From contig JADKHW010000029.1 of the NCBI GenBank assembly GCA_016721565.1, positions 1 through 51,073 of the forward strand: a DNA stretch of 51,073 bases. The letters run 5' to 3'. Under the pieces are notes generated by a model that did not search any database, was not told where the DNA came from, and saw only the letters and a list, made by a program, of their open reading frames with translations. The position numbers and the translations under genes were made by a program. The stretch comes from a bacterium. GTDB lineage: Bacteria; Electryoneota; RPQS01. Below are positions 8,689-18,600 of this stretch, piece after piece (position 1 is the first letter of the stretch; every line of letters begins with the position of its first letter).

Positions 8689-10248
8689 TTATTTCAAATA
8701 CAGAAATTTCGTTGTCAGCGAACTGTTTCCAGTATCGAGGTTCAAGAAGTAAACCCCGCCTGCTAGCTCATGCGGCTCCCAGGATACAGCATGTGTCCCC
8801 GGAGCGGCCTCGCTTTCGTCAATTACTGCGACCTCGCGACCTAACAAGTCAAATGCGGCTAAACGAACAGTTTGTTGCCTCGACAAGGTGAACTCAATTG
8901 TAACCGAAGCATTGAACGGATTGGGGTACAAGGATAGCGCAACTTCGCCTGCAATTTCCGGGCGCGACATCGCTTCGCTTGTCACTTCCACAGAAACTTC
9001 ATTTGAAAATGGTGATGGATACCCATCGGCATTGGACCGAGCCAGCGACAATCGCACGATTTCTCCTGCAGGCACGGGACCGTAGTCATATTCTCGTTCA
9101 CTGCCGATATCTATCACATCATCCCAATAGGCATCACTGAGATTTCTTTTGGCGATGAAAAAGTGACCACCAGTAGGAAGCTCAATTGATTCCGGAATTG
9201 CGACATGCGCATAGCCGTTGTCAAGATTGGTCACTACCGGAACCGATGGCGCGAGCGGTGCACGCAGCATCGTCAGCATTCCCGCCATCGCGCACATTGC
9301 GTTGCGACGCGTATAGGTCGGAATCAACTCATCCACAACATCTGTCGTGTTATGTTGATACGCGACGTCTTCGTTTCTTTCAATGAACCGCACCGCAGGG
9401 TAACCTACTCCTGAAAAACTCAAATGATCACTACCGCGTCCCGGCCTGTCGGAAGCGGCATTGATGACCATTTCAAAATCGTCAACGTAAGCTTCACCAA
9501 CCCATTTCAAATAGCGCTGCAAACGTCTGGACGGACTGGCCGAACTCCCTTGCGGATTGGTGCCCTCGGCATAAAGCCTGAGTGACATCGAATCAATGGC
9601 TCCGCCCGGCGCACGCACGCGGCCATTGATATCCATCGCAATCATGCCGTCAACGCGTGCGTTCTGGTTGTCAAGGAAGTTTGCGTAAGCCGCGCTTCCG
9701 TAAAGCCCCTGCTCTTCACCCGTAAACCAGATGATTTCGAGATTGTGGTCGAAGTCAGCCGTTGAAAAGAGTCGCACCATCTCCAAAAATCCTGCGCACG
9801 ATGAAGCATTGTCATTCGCACCCGGTGCAAATCCAGTATTGTCGTTGCCGTTAGCGTTGCGCGAATCAATGTGTCCGCCAATGATGTATCTTCCCGGCTG
9901 TGCAGATTCACCCAACTTACGCGCGATCAAATCATGCCGCGTCTGGTTGACGGTCCACGGAAACCACTCGACTTCAATTAATTCCTCGGCATCATACGCT
10001 TCAACTTTGCTCTCCACCCAACGGAGTGCAGCACCAATGCCAACCGTCTGCGAAGTCGTATCGCTGTAAGTATGCCGCGTATGAAACCCCTGCAATCGCG
10101 TCACATAAGAAAGAATCGAATCCGCATTTATCTGCTCCACCACGGCCTGCACGTCAGGATGAGCGGGGTAGGGAGCAGGTTGGGCATTCAGCCCGGCAAC
10201 ATGGCAAAGCAATACAAAGAGAACGAAATATCCGCTCTTTTTAAGCAC
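8689..10248 (-). CDS. Secreted M28-family metallopeptidase with C-terminal sorting domain
   Basis: A zinc aminopeptidase of the M28 family, exported. The metal-binding motifs are in order: GGHIDSRNANG (His-x-Asp), PGANDNASS (Asp), WFTGEEQGLYGS (Glu-Glu) and IAMDINGR, with the late His in SDHLSFSGVGYPAVRF. A fibronectin-like stretch follows (PVVTNLDNGYAHVAIP). The C-terminal 85 residues are a T9SS-type sorting domain (LSLYPNPFNASVTIEF ending in TTKFLYLK). I prefer the GTG at 10248, which gives a classical signal peptide (VLKKSGYFVLFVLLCHVAGLNAQ, V read as Met) and overlaps the ispG stop by 8 bases. An ATG 45 bases upstream (10293) would add a charged leader. The cargo is probably placed on the cell surface or released to digest peptides. 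Confidence 0.9.
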   Translation of the reverse strand: MLKKSGYFVLFVLLCHVAGLNAQPAPYPAHPDVQAVVEQINADSILSYVTRLQGFHTRHTYSDTTSQTVGIGAALRWVESKVEAYDAEELIEVEWFPWTVNQTRHDLIARKLGESAQPGRYIIGGHIDSRNANGNDNTGFAPGANDNASSCAGFLEMVRLFSTADFDHNLEIIWFTGEEQGLYGSAAYANFLDNQNARVDGMIAMDINGRVRAPGGAIDSMSLRLYAEGTNPQGSSASPSRRLQRYLKWVGEAYVDDFEMVINAASDRPGRGSDHLSFSGVGYPAVRFIERNEDVAYQHNTTDVVDELIPTYTRRNAMCAMAGMLTMLRAPLAPSVPVVTNLDNGYAHVAIPESIELPTGGHFFIAKRNLSDAYWDDVIDIGSEREYDYGPVPAGEIVRLSLARSNADGYPSPFSNEVSVEVTSEAMSRPEIAGEVALSLYPNPFNASVTIEFTLSRQQTVRLAAFDLLGREVAVIDESEAAPGTHAVSWEPHELAGGVYFLNLDTGNSSLTTKFLYLK

Positions 10249-11434
10249 TCGCCACAAACCGAACCTTCCCACTCGGTCGCATTGAAACGTCATAAAGTTC
10301 CGCTTCTCGCAAGAGTGCCGGAATCAGCTCATCTTCGGGCAGAGTGGCAACAACCTTGCCATCCTTCATCAGCAAGCCTTTGCCTTTTCCGCCTACTACG
10401 GCCAGATCGGCTTCGCGTGCTTCGCCGGGGCCATTCACAACGCAACCCATGACTGCAATATGCAAGGGCTTGTCAATTTTGGACACAGCTTTTTCAACTC
10501 GTGCACACAAATCAAGCAAATCAACTTCGCATCGTCCGCACGACGGACAGGCCACAAGATTGACGCCCTTGGTGCGCAAACCGAGCGCTTTTAAAATCTC
10601 CCACGCAACCTTGACCTCTTCAACCGGATCAGCCGTGAGGGATACGCGCATGGTCTCACCGATACCGTTCTGTAGCAGATATCCTATTCCCAGCGCAGAC
10701 TTAATCGAACCTGTGAACAGTGGCCCGGCTTCGGTCACACCGAGGTGCAACGGATAATCACTGCGTTCACGGAATAGCGTGTAAGCCTCGATCATGCGCG
10801 GCACATTGGAAGCCTTCAATGACACAACTGTATTCGTGAAACCCTCATCTTCCAGCCACTGCGTATGCCGAATCGCCGACTCCACCATCCCCATCGGGGT
10901 CGGCCCTTCGTACTTATCTATCAAATCTTTTTCCAATGAACCCGAGTTCACACCGACACGCATTGCGATCCCCGCATCAAGCGCGGCCTTAGTCACAACC
11001 TTTGCGCGCCCTTCACCGCCAAGATTGCCGGGATTAATACGAATCTTATCTACACCTGCATCTATGGCTTTAAGCGCCAGTTTGTAGTGAAAATGAATAT
11101 CGGCCACGAGCGGCACGCGCATATTCTTCTTGATCTCGTGCAGCGCCGCCGCCGCCTCATCATCAGGGACGGCCACGCGAATGATTTCACAACCCGCTTC
11201 TTCAAGGCGATGAATCTGCTCGAGTGTAGCCTTAGCGTCGCGTGTGTCTGTTAAGGTCATGGATTGAATCGCAACAGGATGATCGCCGCCGATAGTCACT
11301 GATCCGATCTTGCACTCGCGCACCCGTTTGTGCCGGAACGACTGCGGCGCAAATTCCCCCATGACCGGTAGGCCAAAAATCGCAGCCGGTTTGTCCGTGC
11401 ACTTACCCTTAAGTGGCAGCTCAATCATGCCCAT
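10241..11434 (-). CDS. ispG: 4-hydroxy-3-methylbut-2-en-1-yl diphosphate synthase (IspG/GcpE)
   Basis: The sixth MEP-pathway step: reductive ring opening of MEcPP to HMBPP using a [4Fe-4S] cluster. The protein has 397 residues. The N-terminal TIM-barrel part shows IGGDHPVAIQSMTLTDTRD, LVADIHFHYKLAL, KIRINPGNLGG and MRVGVNSGSLE. The cluster domain shows CPSCGRCEVD (two ligand cysteines) and MGCVVNGPGEA (third). The first 24 residues are an unusual extension, and an internal Met at 11362 (MGEFAPQSF) is an alternative start. Neither has a convincing ribosome site. It is the first gene of the minus-strand block and shares an upstream region with the divergent SpmA gene. With dxs and ispH it supplies isoprenoid precursors. 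Confidence 0.96.
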   Translation of the reverse strand: MGMIELPLKGKCTDKPAAIFGLPVMGEFAPQSFRHKRVRECKIGSVTIGGDHPVAIQSMTLTDTRDAKATLEQIHRLEEAGCEIIRVAVPDDEAAAALHEIKKNMRVPLVADIHFHYKLALKAIDAGVDKIRINPGNLGGEGRAKVVTKAALDAGIAMRVGVNSGSLEKDLIDKYEGPTPMGMVESAIRHTQWLEDEGFTNTVVSLKASNVPRMIEAYTLFRERSDYPLHLGVTEAGPLFTGSIKSALGIGYLLQNGIGETMRVSLTADPVEEVKVAWEILKALGLRTKGVNLVACPSCGRCEVDLLDLCARVEKAVSKIDKPLHIAVMGCVVNGPGEAREADLAVVGGKGKGLLMKDGKVVATLPEDELIPALLREAELYDVSMRPSGKVRFVASA

Positions 11435-11462
11435 TTTGCTAATATGACCAATTTTATCAAAT

Positions 11463-11491
11463 TTGACAATCCTTTAATCAGCTAATATACA
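11463..11491 (+). promoter_or_regulatory. Candidate sigma-70-type promoter for the SpmA/SpmB genes
   Basis: TTGACA at 11463-11468 and TATACA at 11486-11491 are separated by 17 bases, in the divergent region between ispG and the SpmA gene. The predicted start point is about 120 bases before the GTG start codon. No operator was recognised. Confidence 0.5.
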
Positions 11492-11616
11492 CTCCCTGAC
11501 CGGAAATGTCAATTTATGCTCCCCGCTCGACTCCTTATTTTGTGCGTTTTCAGCGACTCATTGATTATCCCAACGGGTTTTCGTAAACTACGAGTAATCA
11601 TAACTTAGGAGCAACT

Positions 11617-12222
11617 GTGCAAGTAGTCTGGTTAGGTTTGATACTAATCGGTGTAATCACCGCCGCCTTCACTGGCAAGATGGCCGATGTGACCAAGGCC
11701 ACGGTGGATGCCGCCAAGATGTCCGTGGAACTCTGCATTGGTCTCATCGGGATCATGGCTTTGTGGTTGGGTTTTATGAGGTTAGCTGAAAAAGCCGGCT
11801 TGGTTCAGGCACTTGCCCGCTTGCTGAAGCCGTTGATGCGCCGTCTTTTCCCAGACGTGCCTCCCGACCACCCGGCTATGGGTTCGATGCTCTCTAATAT
11901 CGCGGCTAACATGTTAGGTCTTGGCAACTCTGCCACGGCGCTTGGTTTGAAGGCCATGCAGGACTTGAAAAGCCTGAGTAAAATTGGAGATACAGCCACA
12001 AACGCGATGGCCACGTTTCTGGCCATGAATTCGGCTTCAATCACGCTTATTCCGGCCACGGTGATCGCCATGCGTTCGGCGGCAGGCTCGACAAATCCCA
12101 CTGGAATTATCGGGCCGACGTTGCTCGCGACGATTATCTCGATGGCGGTGAGCCTTATTGCGGTGAAGCTGCTTGAAAAGTGGCGCATCTACAAGCAGCC
12201 GAGTGAGGAGACTACCGAATGA
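11617..12222 (+). CDS. SpmA-like nucleoside-recognition (Gate) domain membrane protein
   Basis: A 201-residue polytopic membrane protein related to spore maturation protein A. Features seen are MSVELCIGLIGIMALWLGFMRLAEKAG, a conserved SNIAANMLGLGNSATALGLKAM segment (quoted in two parts: SNIAANMLGLGNS and ATALGLKAM) and NAMATFLAMNSASITLIP. Start: GTG with AGGAG 7 bases upstream. The downstream SpmB gene overlaps by 4 bases, and the two always work as a pair. In spore formers they affect cortex dehydration. Outside spore formers, as here, the pair is usually thought to form a two-part transporter for nucleosides or other small molecules, but the substrate is unknown. Confidence 0.88.
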   Translation: MQVVWLGLILIGVITAAFTGKMADVTKATVDAAKMSVELCIGLIGIMALWLGFMRLAEKAGLVQALARLLKPLMRRLFPDVPPDHPAMGSMLSNIAANMLGLGNSATALGLKAMQDLKSLSKIGDTATNAMATFLAMNSASITLIPATVIAMRSAAGSTNPTGIIGPTLLATIISMAVSLIAVKLLEKWRIYKQPSEETTE

Positions 12223-12764
12223 AAGACGCGCTATTTGGATTCATGCAGGCCGCCTCCGATTGGGCCGTGCCGATGCTGTTCCTGATTATTGCAGGTGCGG
12301 CGATGATCAAGAAAGTGAAAGTCTATGAAGAGTTTATCGAAGGTGCCAAAGAGGGTTTCAATGTAGGTGTCAGGATCATTCCCTATGTCGTAGCAATTCT
12401 TTGCGCGATTGCAATCTTCAGAGCTTCCGGTGCGCTTGACGCGGTAGTTACGGCACTAAGCCCAGTACTTGCACCACTGAGTATTCCACCCGAAATTCTC
12501 CCAATGGCAATCGTCCGCCCGTTGTCAGGCTCGGGCGCGATGGGTGTACTTTCCGAAGGCCTGAAAACTTACGGACCCGATTCACTTATTGGCAACATGA
12601 TGTCTGTATTGATGGGTTCCACGGAAACGACGTTCTACGTACTTGCAGTTTATTTTGGATCTGTCGCGGTACGCAAAACCCGCCATACTCTCGCCGCCTG
12701 TTTGATCGGGGACGTCACTGGAATTCTTGCGGCCATCTATCTCAGCAATTTCTTTTACAACTAA
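12219..12764 (+). CDS. SpmB-like nucleoside-recognition (Gate) domain membrane protein
   Basis: The 181-residue partner of the preceding gene. It has about five hydrophobic segments and the family-typical stretches FIEGAKEGFNVGVRIIPYVV, MAIVRPLSGSGAMGVLSE and GSTETTFYVLAVYFGSVAV. Its ATG lies inside the end of the SpmA gene (4-base overlap), indicating translational coupling and a fixed ratio of the two subunits. Nothing in the window suggests sporulation. Confidence 0.88.
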   Translation: MKDALFGFMQAASDWAVPMLFLIIAGAAMIKKVKVYEEFIEGAKEGFNVGVRIIPYVVAILCAIAIFRASGALDAVVTALSPVLAPLSIPPEILPMAIVRPLSGSGAMGVLSEGLKTYGPDSLIGNMMSVLMGSTETTFYVLAVYFGSVAVRKTRHTLAACLIGDVTGILAAIYLSNFFYN

Positions 12765-12784
12765 CCATAAGATTCGAGCGACCC

Positions 12785-15301
12785 ATGATTCGCATACTGT
12801 GGATACTTCTGCCGGTCCTCTTAGCACATGCTTCCGAAACTCCGATATCCGAATGGAAAACGACTCCGGTTGTACCAATCCCTCCGGTTGTCTTTGGCGA
12901 CTCCGCTGTGAAAACAGCAGATCTGCTCGATCAAGTGAAGATTGAATGGGACGCTGTTAATCTGTTTGATTTAGATCTTAAACCAACTCGTAGCGGCACG
13001 CTTTCATTTGACCTCAAATCCGAACACGGCTACGGTTTAGGTGCAAGTTCACTCACGAGTGACGGTTACACGAAAGCCACGCTCGAAGTGACCGGCACTC
13101 GGCCGCTGATTATCTATGCCAACGGCAAAGAACTTGCAAAGGCCGCAACGGCTGACAGTGGAAAGTACATGGCCAAGAGCGAGATCACACTTGACCGCAC
13201 GCGCTTCGACATTCTGATTGCAACGGTTTCACAAATGTCCGACAGCGGTGACTGGAATTTCTCAGCCGTTGTCAAACAAGACTCGAGCTCCAAGCGCACG
13301 ATAGCAACCGGCGCGTCACAGCTCGAACGTCCGGCCAGTTTCAGCTATGATGCAAAGCTCGAAGACTACGGCGCACTGGTGCTCTCGCCCGACGGAAAAC
13401 TGCTGGTATTGAAGCGAACTATTCGTGAAGGAGATGAATACAAAGCCAAATCATGGTACGAAATATGGGATCTTGATCAAGCGAAACTTTATCACTCGTT
13501 TTCGCAGGATGGTGTTTCCGGATTTGAGTTCTCACAAGACGAGAAATGGCTCTATTACAAATTAAGCACGGACGAAGGCATCGAAGTTTGGAAGTTTTCA
13601 CCCGTAACTCGCGTGGCTTCGCGGTTAATGCATGCCGCGAAAGATCTCGAATCCTTCAAAGCCCTGCCCGATGGCACAACGATTGTTTACTCAGTCTCCA
13701 AAGAGAAACCTGAGAACAAAACAGGCTACGATCTCTTCAGAGAACTGAATGACCGACCCACCGGATACAATAGCCGCCGCGAGCTGTTTGTTGCCGACAC
13801 GAAAGCAGGATTGACGCGCCAACTCACCAAAGCAGGCGAGTTCGAAATCGAGAAGTGGTCCGTTTCTCCGTCGGGGAAACAGGTTTTAGTTGTGCGGAAT
13901 ATCCCCAAGAATGACCGGCCGTACATGACGCAGGAATTCTGGACATGTGATATAGTGACAGGAGCAACCAAGCAGATTCTCGCACGCAACTTGCTCGAAT
14001 ATCCGCAGAATATCACTTGGATTGACGAGAATTTTATCGCCTATAGTGCAGGTTCACACGACGCCTCTCCCGAAGATACGGTGTATCACAATGTCAACCA
14101 GATCTGTCTTTACACGCTAAACCTGAAGACAGGAGAGAACAAGAACCTCACTGCGGGGCAAGATTTTTCCATCAATGACGAGGGCGGACAGAAGCGGATT
14201 CTCTATAGTCCGCGCGACAAATTTCTGTATGCTCATGTAACCTATCGCGGCGAGCAGCATTTTGCCAAGATTTCATTGGACGGGAAGAACATCACCTACC
14301 GCCCGCTTCCAAGCAATTTCGCATTCACAGATAGCCCCGCGTTTGCCTCGAATGGCACCCGTGTCGCGTATTTGGCTTCGGACTTCAATTCGCCCAAAGC
14401 TGTCTATGCGAACTCTTTTGCTTCACCCGGCGAACGCAAGCTCATCGATACCAACAGCAATGTAGTAGCCGACTGGGAACTTGGCACGATGGAGCGATGG
14501 AATTTCACCAATCGGTTGGGAGTTGACATCGATGGCTGGCTGTACAAGCCCGCAGATTTCACTCCCGACAAAAAGTGGCCGCTAATTGTCTATTACTACG
14601 CAGGTGTCTCACCACGAGATGAACGCTTCAGTATCCAGAATCAAATGTGGATGGCTAACGGCTACGTTGTTTATGTTCTGAACACCGTCGGATGCGTCGG
14701 ACGTGGTCAGGCATTTGCAGATTATCACGCGGGCGATTGGGGCACGGAAGCTACGCAAGACATCATAGAGGGAACAGAGAAGATCCTTGCGGCGCACCCT
14801 TATCTTGACCGCGAACGGATGGGCTGTTACGGCGGCAGCTACGGTGGTTTCATCACGCTTGACCTGCTCACCAAGACCGACATGTTCAAGGTTGCGATCG
14901 ACATGTACGGCATCTCGAATATTACGAACTATTTCGGAGCGGGAACGTGGGGCTACTGGTACAGTGATCTGGCGTCACCCGGGCAATTCCCGTGGAGCGA
15001 CAAAGATGTTTACGTCGATAAGTCGCCAATTTACAGTGCTGATAAAATTAAAACCCCGCTTTTGATTTTACACGGCGGCATCGACAACAACGTACCGTGG
15101 CTAGAGTCAGATCAGATGTTCGTCGCGCTGAAATTGCTGGGGCAGGACGTCGTTTATGCGCGTTTCCAAAACGAGACGCACAACATCAACACAAAGTACA
15201 GCAACCTGCTTCTCCACCGTCAGATGATGCTCGAATGGTTTGACAAGTACCTGAAAGATCAGCCCGAAGCCTGGGATGCCCGAATGAAGAAATCCGAGTA
15301 G
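12785..15301 (+). CDS. S9-family (prolyl oligopeptidase/DPP-like) serine peptidase
   Basis: An 838-residue exported peptidase with a short signal peptide (MIRILWILLPVLLAHASE). Residues about 130-560 form a WD-like propeller with repeated phrases such as LVLSPDGKLLVL and FEFSQDEKWLYYK. The C-terminal alpha/beta-hydrolase domain carries the triad: Ser685 in YGGSYGGF, Asp767 in HGGIDNNVP and His799 in NETHNIN. The family cleaves short peptides, often after proline or alanine. No YPNPFNP tail is present, so it is likely periplasmic. It starts 20 bases after SpmB and may be co-transcribed. Together with the secreted M28 and C25 proteins it points to a peptide-feeding lifestyle. Confidence 0.92.
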   Translation: MIRILWILLPVLLAHASETPISEWKTTPVVPIPPVVFGDSAVKTADLLDQVKIEWDAVNLFDLDLKPTRSGTLSFDLKSEHGYGLGASSLTSDGYTKATLEVTGTRPLIIYANGKELAKAATADSGKYMAKSEITLDRTRFDILIATVSQMSDSGDWNFSAVVKQDSSSKRTIATGASQLERPASFSYDAKLEDYGALVLSPDGKLLVLKRTIREGDEYKAKSWYEIWDLDQAKLYHSFSQDGVSGFEFSQDEKWLYYKLSTDEGIEVWKFSPVTRVASRLMHAAKDLESFKALPDGTTIVYSVSKEKPENKTGYDLFRELNDRPTGYNSRRELFVADTKAGLTRQLTKAGEFEIEKWSVSPSGKQVLVVRNIPKNDRPYMTQEFWTCDIVTGATKQILARNLLEYPQNITWIDENFIAYSAGSHDASPEDTVYHNVNQICLYTLNLKTGENKNLTAGQDFSINDEGGQKRILYSPRDKFLYAHVTYRGEQHFAKISLDGKNITYRPLPSNFAFTDSPAFASNGTRVAYLASDFNSPKAVYANSFASPGERKLIDTNSNVVADWELGTMERWNFTNRLGVDIDGWLYKPADFTPDKKWPLIVYYYAGVSPRDERFSIQNQMWMANGYVVYVLNTVGCVGRGQAFADYHAGDWGTEATQDIIEGTEKILAAHPYLDRERMGCYGGSYGGFITLDLLTKTDMFKVAIDMYGISNITNYFGAGTWGYWYSDLASPGQFPWSDKDVYVDKSPIYSADKIKTPLLILHGGIDNNVPWLESDQMFVALKLLGQDVVYARFQNETHNINTKYSNLLLHRQMMLEWFDKYLKDQPEAWDARMKKSE

Positions 15302-15430
15302 CGCCGCCCCGCAATTCTGCTGGTGCACGGTCACAGAACCGCCTCAACCGCTGTGGACAAAACGAGGCATTGTAGCTAAGCCAGCAGTAAACCGCCTCGC
15401 CGAACCGAACAAAATGTTGTTTTTGCTTAA

Positions 15431-15466
15431 GAAAGCGGCAGAATCCGGAAGGAGCCTGCCGCTTTC
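15431..15466. repeat. 11-bp inverted repeat after the S9 peptidase gene
   Basis: GAAAGCGGCAG (15431-15441) and CTGCCGCTTTC (15456-15466) are perfect complements around a 14-base loop. No U-run follows on the plus strand, so it is not a classical Rho-independent terminator. It may still mark the end of the SpmA-SpmB-S9 unit. The rest of 15302-15603 holds only the promoter listed next. Confidence 0.45.
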
Positions 15467-15502
15467 TCGGCTCAAAAAATGTTAAATGAGTTGTTGTCGG
15501 AC

Positions 15503-15531
15503 TTGCAAGACCCCCCATGTTTCGCTAATTT
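15503..15531 (+). promoter_or_regulatory. Candidate promoter for the C25 protein gene
   Basis: TTGCAA (15503-15508) and TAATTT (15526-15531) are 17 bases apart. The expected transcript start lies about 65 bases before the ATG at 15604, which has a good GGAGG site. The spacing and the GC-TAAT context match the stronger promoter at 43145. Confidence 0.4.
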
Positions 15532-15603
15532 AACAAGAATTAGCCCAGCCGGAGCCATCCGGCGGATAGCCGCAACCAAAAGGACCTAATTGGAGGAGTC
15601 TAA

Positions 15604-18600
15604 ATGGCAAGTAGAACAGGACTGTTTCTTCGCGCCTTCACCTTACTTGCTCTCTCGTGCGTGGCATTCGCCGCACAGGGGAACAGCGGGCCAGTGTTTT
15701 CCACGTTCCAAGGCAAAGGAGCCGCACTCGAGATCAGCAAAACTGGCCCTGAGTACACCTCAATCCGCTTTGACGGAAGCACTATGGAACGCAATACGCT
15801 TGTCAAGGATTACGAGAACTACGATTTCATCGGCATCGACGGTGAAGCGATCATCACGCAGGACGGCGCCCCCGCCGTGCCGCATGTGTCTCGCTTCTAT
15901 CAGATCCCGGCAACGGGTGGTGTTGATCTTTTAATCACAAGCTCCGAATATGAACTCGTGGAGAATTACAATCCGCTGCCGTACGTAGAAGAGGGTCACG
16001 TTTTCCGCAGTGACAGCAAAGACCCGATGATCTACGGACGCAACGAGTGGTATCCTGCGAACATCGCCGAGATGTCCGAACCGATGATTATGCGCGATTT
16101 CCGCGTCGTCACGGTTCGTCTCAATCCGGTGCAGGTCAATCCTGTGACCCATCAGGCTCGAATTTACCACGATATCCAAGTGGAAATCGTCCCGAATGAC
16201 CTGCCTTCTGTTAACGAGATTACGCGCTATCGCCGTCCAACGGGATCATGGGCACCGATCTACCAGCAACTGATTCCGAATCTTGACGATGCGGCGCTGG
16301 ATGATGCGACGACTACACCGGGAACGTACATGATCTTCGCACGTACAAACGTGAATGTTGACCCGTGGGTAGATAGCTTGGCCACATGGAAGAAGCGTTC
16401 GGGCCACGACGTGGTTGTGCGCCAGCAAGCCACATGGTCAGCTTCACAAATTGTCACAGATATCCGTAACACATGGCAAAACGCTCCCGAAAATAGCCCT
16501 GTTGAATTCGTATGTCTGATGGGCGATCCAGAGCAGCAGACTTTCGGTATCCCTACAAATGGCGGCAACGAGTATGACCATACGTACGCATTAGCTACGA
16601 CGGGTGACGATATTGAAGATATCGGCGTAGGCCGTTTCTGTGCGTCCAGTGCTAGTGACTTTGCCAACATTTTTGGCAAGACGGTCGGCTACGAACGCTC
16701 GCCGTACATGACGGATCCGACGTGGTTCAAGAAAGCATTCCTGTATGCTGGTATTAGTATGGAATTGACGTCGAACTATACCACCTTCCAGTGGATCGGT
16801 GATATGCTTCAGCGCAATACAAATGTCGACTCAGTCTTCTTGCTGACCCACAATCAGAATCAGGTGAACAACTCCGATATCACTGGCCAGCTCAATCAAG
16901 GCCGCGGAATTTTTCTTTGGCGTGGAAGCTGGATCGGTGGTATGGGCAACGAAGTTGCTGGGCAGTGTAACAACGGTCAGCGCACGCCTATTTGCTTGAC
17001 CGTAACCTGCGCAACTGGTCAGTATGATGGCGGCACTTCCGTTTCAGAATCATGGGTTCTCGCTGGAACGGCGGGTTCGCCAAAGGGAGGTGTAACCGGA
17101 CTCGGTATGGCTACAGCAGGGACGCACCCGCCGGAAAACCTCTGCGTGACGGGCGGCTTGGGCTACGCGATTGCAGTATCACAAACCGAGCACATCGGCC
17201 ACTGCGTGAATCAAGCAAAAGCTTGGCTCGTTCCGACCTTTGGCAATGGCTCCGGTTCACAGCAGAACTTTACCCGTTGGTTCAACCTGATGGGCGACCC
17301 GGGTCTTTCGATCTGGACGGACACTCCGCAAATTATCGATGTTACGCATACAGGCTCTTTGAACCTCGGCGCACGCTCGATTTCTGTTCATGTTGCGGAC
17401 CACACTTCCGGTGAGCCGGTTGTTGACGCGCTTGTGACCGCTTGGAAAGGAGCCGAATGCTATATCAAGGGAGTCACGGACGCCAACGGCGACGTTGTTG
17501 TACCTATCTCAGTTGAAACGGCCGGCACTCTTCTGTTAACTGTGACCAAGCGCAACGTGAAGCCTTATCTTGCTGACGTAGCTTGTGCGGCGGCTTCTGA
17601 AAACGTGGCGTTCTTCTCAATGACGGTTGATGACGACAATGCCAATGGCACGCAGGGTAACGGCGACGGCGTTGCCAACCCCGGCGAAATCGTTGACCTC
17701 GGCGTAGTCATGCGCAACGCAGGTACGTCTGTAACGGTTACGGGTATCACGGCCAACTTGACAACGACGAATTCTAAGGCGGCGGTTGTGCAAGGAACAT
17801 CAACCTACAGCAATCTGGCGCCGGGTGCGCAAGCGATGGGCGCCGCAGCCTTCCGCTTAAACCTCAGCCACGATCTTCAGCACCGGGAAATTGTTCCGCT
17901 CCGCTTTGCCGTAACGTCTTCGGGTACTCCGACAACGAGTATGGTAGATATGAGTATAGTGGCGGCTCGTGCAACTTACGTCAGCCATGCCATCTCCGGT
18001 GGTGCATTCAATCCGGGTACGACACGCAACCTGACCGTTACAGTTAAGAATAACGGCGCGATTCCATTGACGGGTGTCACGGCGACACTAACCTCTGCCA
18101 GTCCGTTTGTTGCGGCAACGGTGTCCAGCGCAACGTTCCCGGATATTGCGGCCAACGCACAAGTAGCTAACACTGCAAGTCCGTTTACTCTGGCTTCAAA
18201 CAACTTAACCTTCCCTGGCCATCAAGCTCGTATGACGTTGATTGTTACGGGCAACGGCGGCTTTGCGGACACGACGTATTTCAACGTCGCAGTAGGTACA
18301 GCCGGCGCGAACGACCCGTGTGGCCCAGATGGTTATGGCTACTATGCCTACGACAACACAGACGCGAGTTACGAACTTCACCCGACCTATGATTGGGTGG
18401 ACATTAGCGCAGGTCTCGGTACGAATTTGAATCTCTCTGATCCGGGCGAAAAGACCGCAATCACGCAAATTTTCGGCACGGCCCGCCGCTTGCCATTCAC
18501 GTTCCGTTACTACGGAATTGATTATGACACGTTGACCATCACAGCCTCCGGTACGGTTGCCTTTGGCAACCAAGCTTGGGCCGACCACTTCCGTAACTAT

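Noticed and set aside
11617..12764. SpmA/SpmB as evidence of sporulation
   Set aside because: The pair occurs widely in non-spore-formers, and no other sporulation gene is visible.
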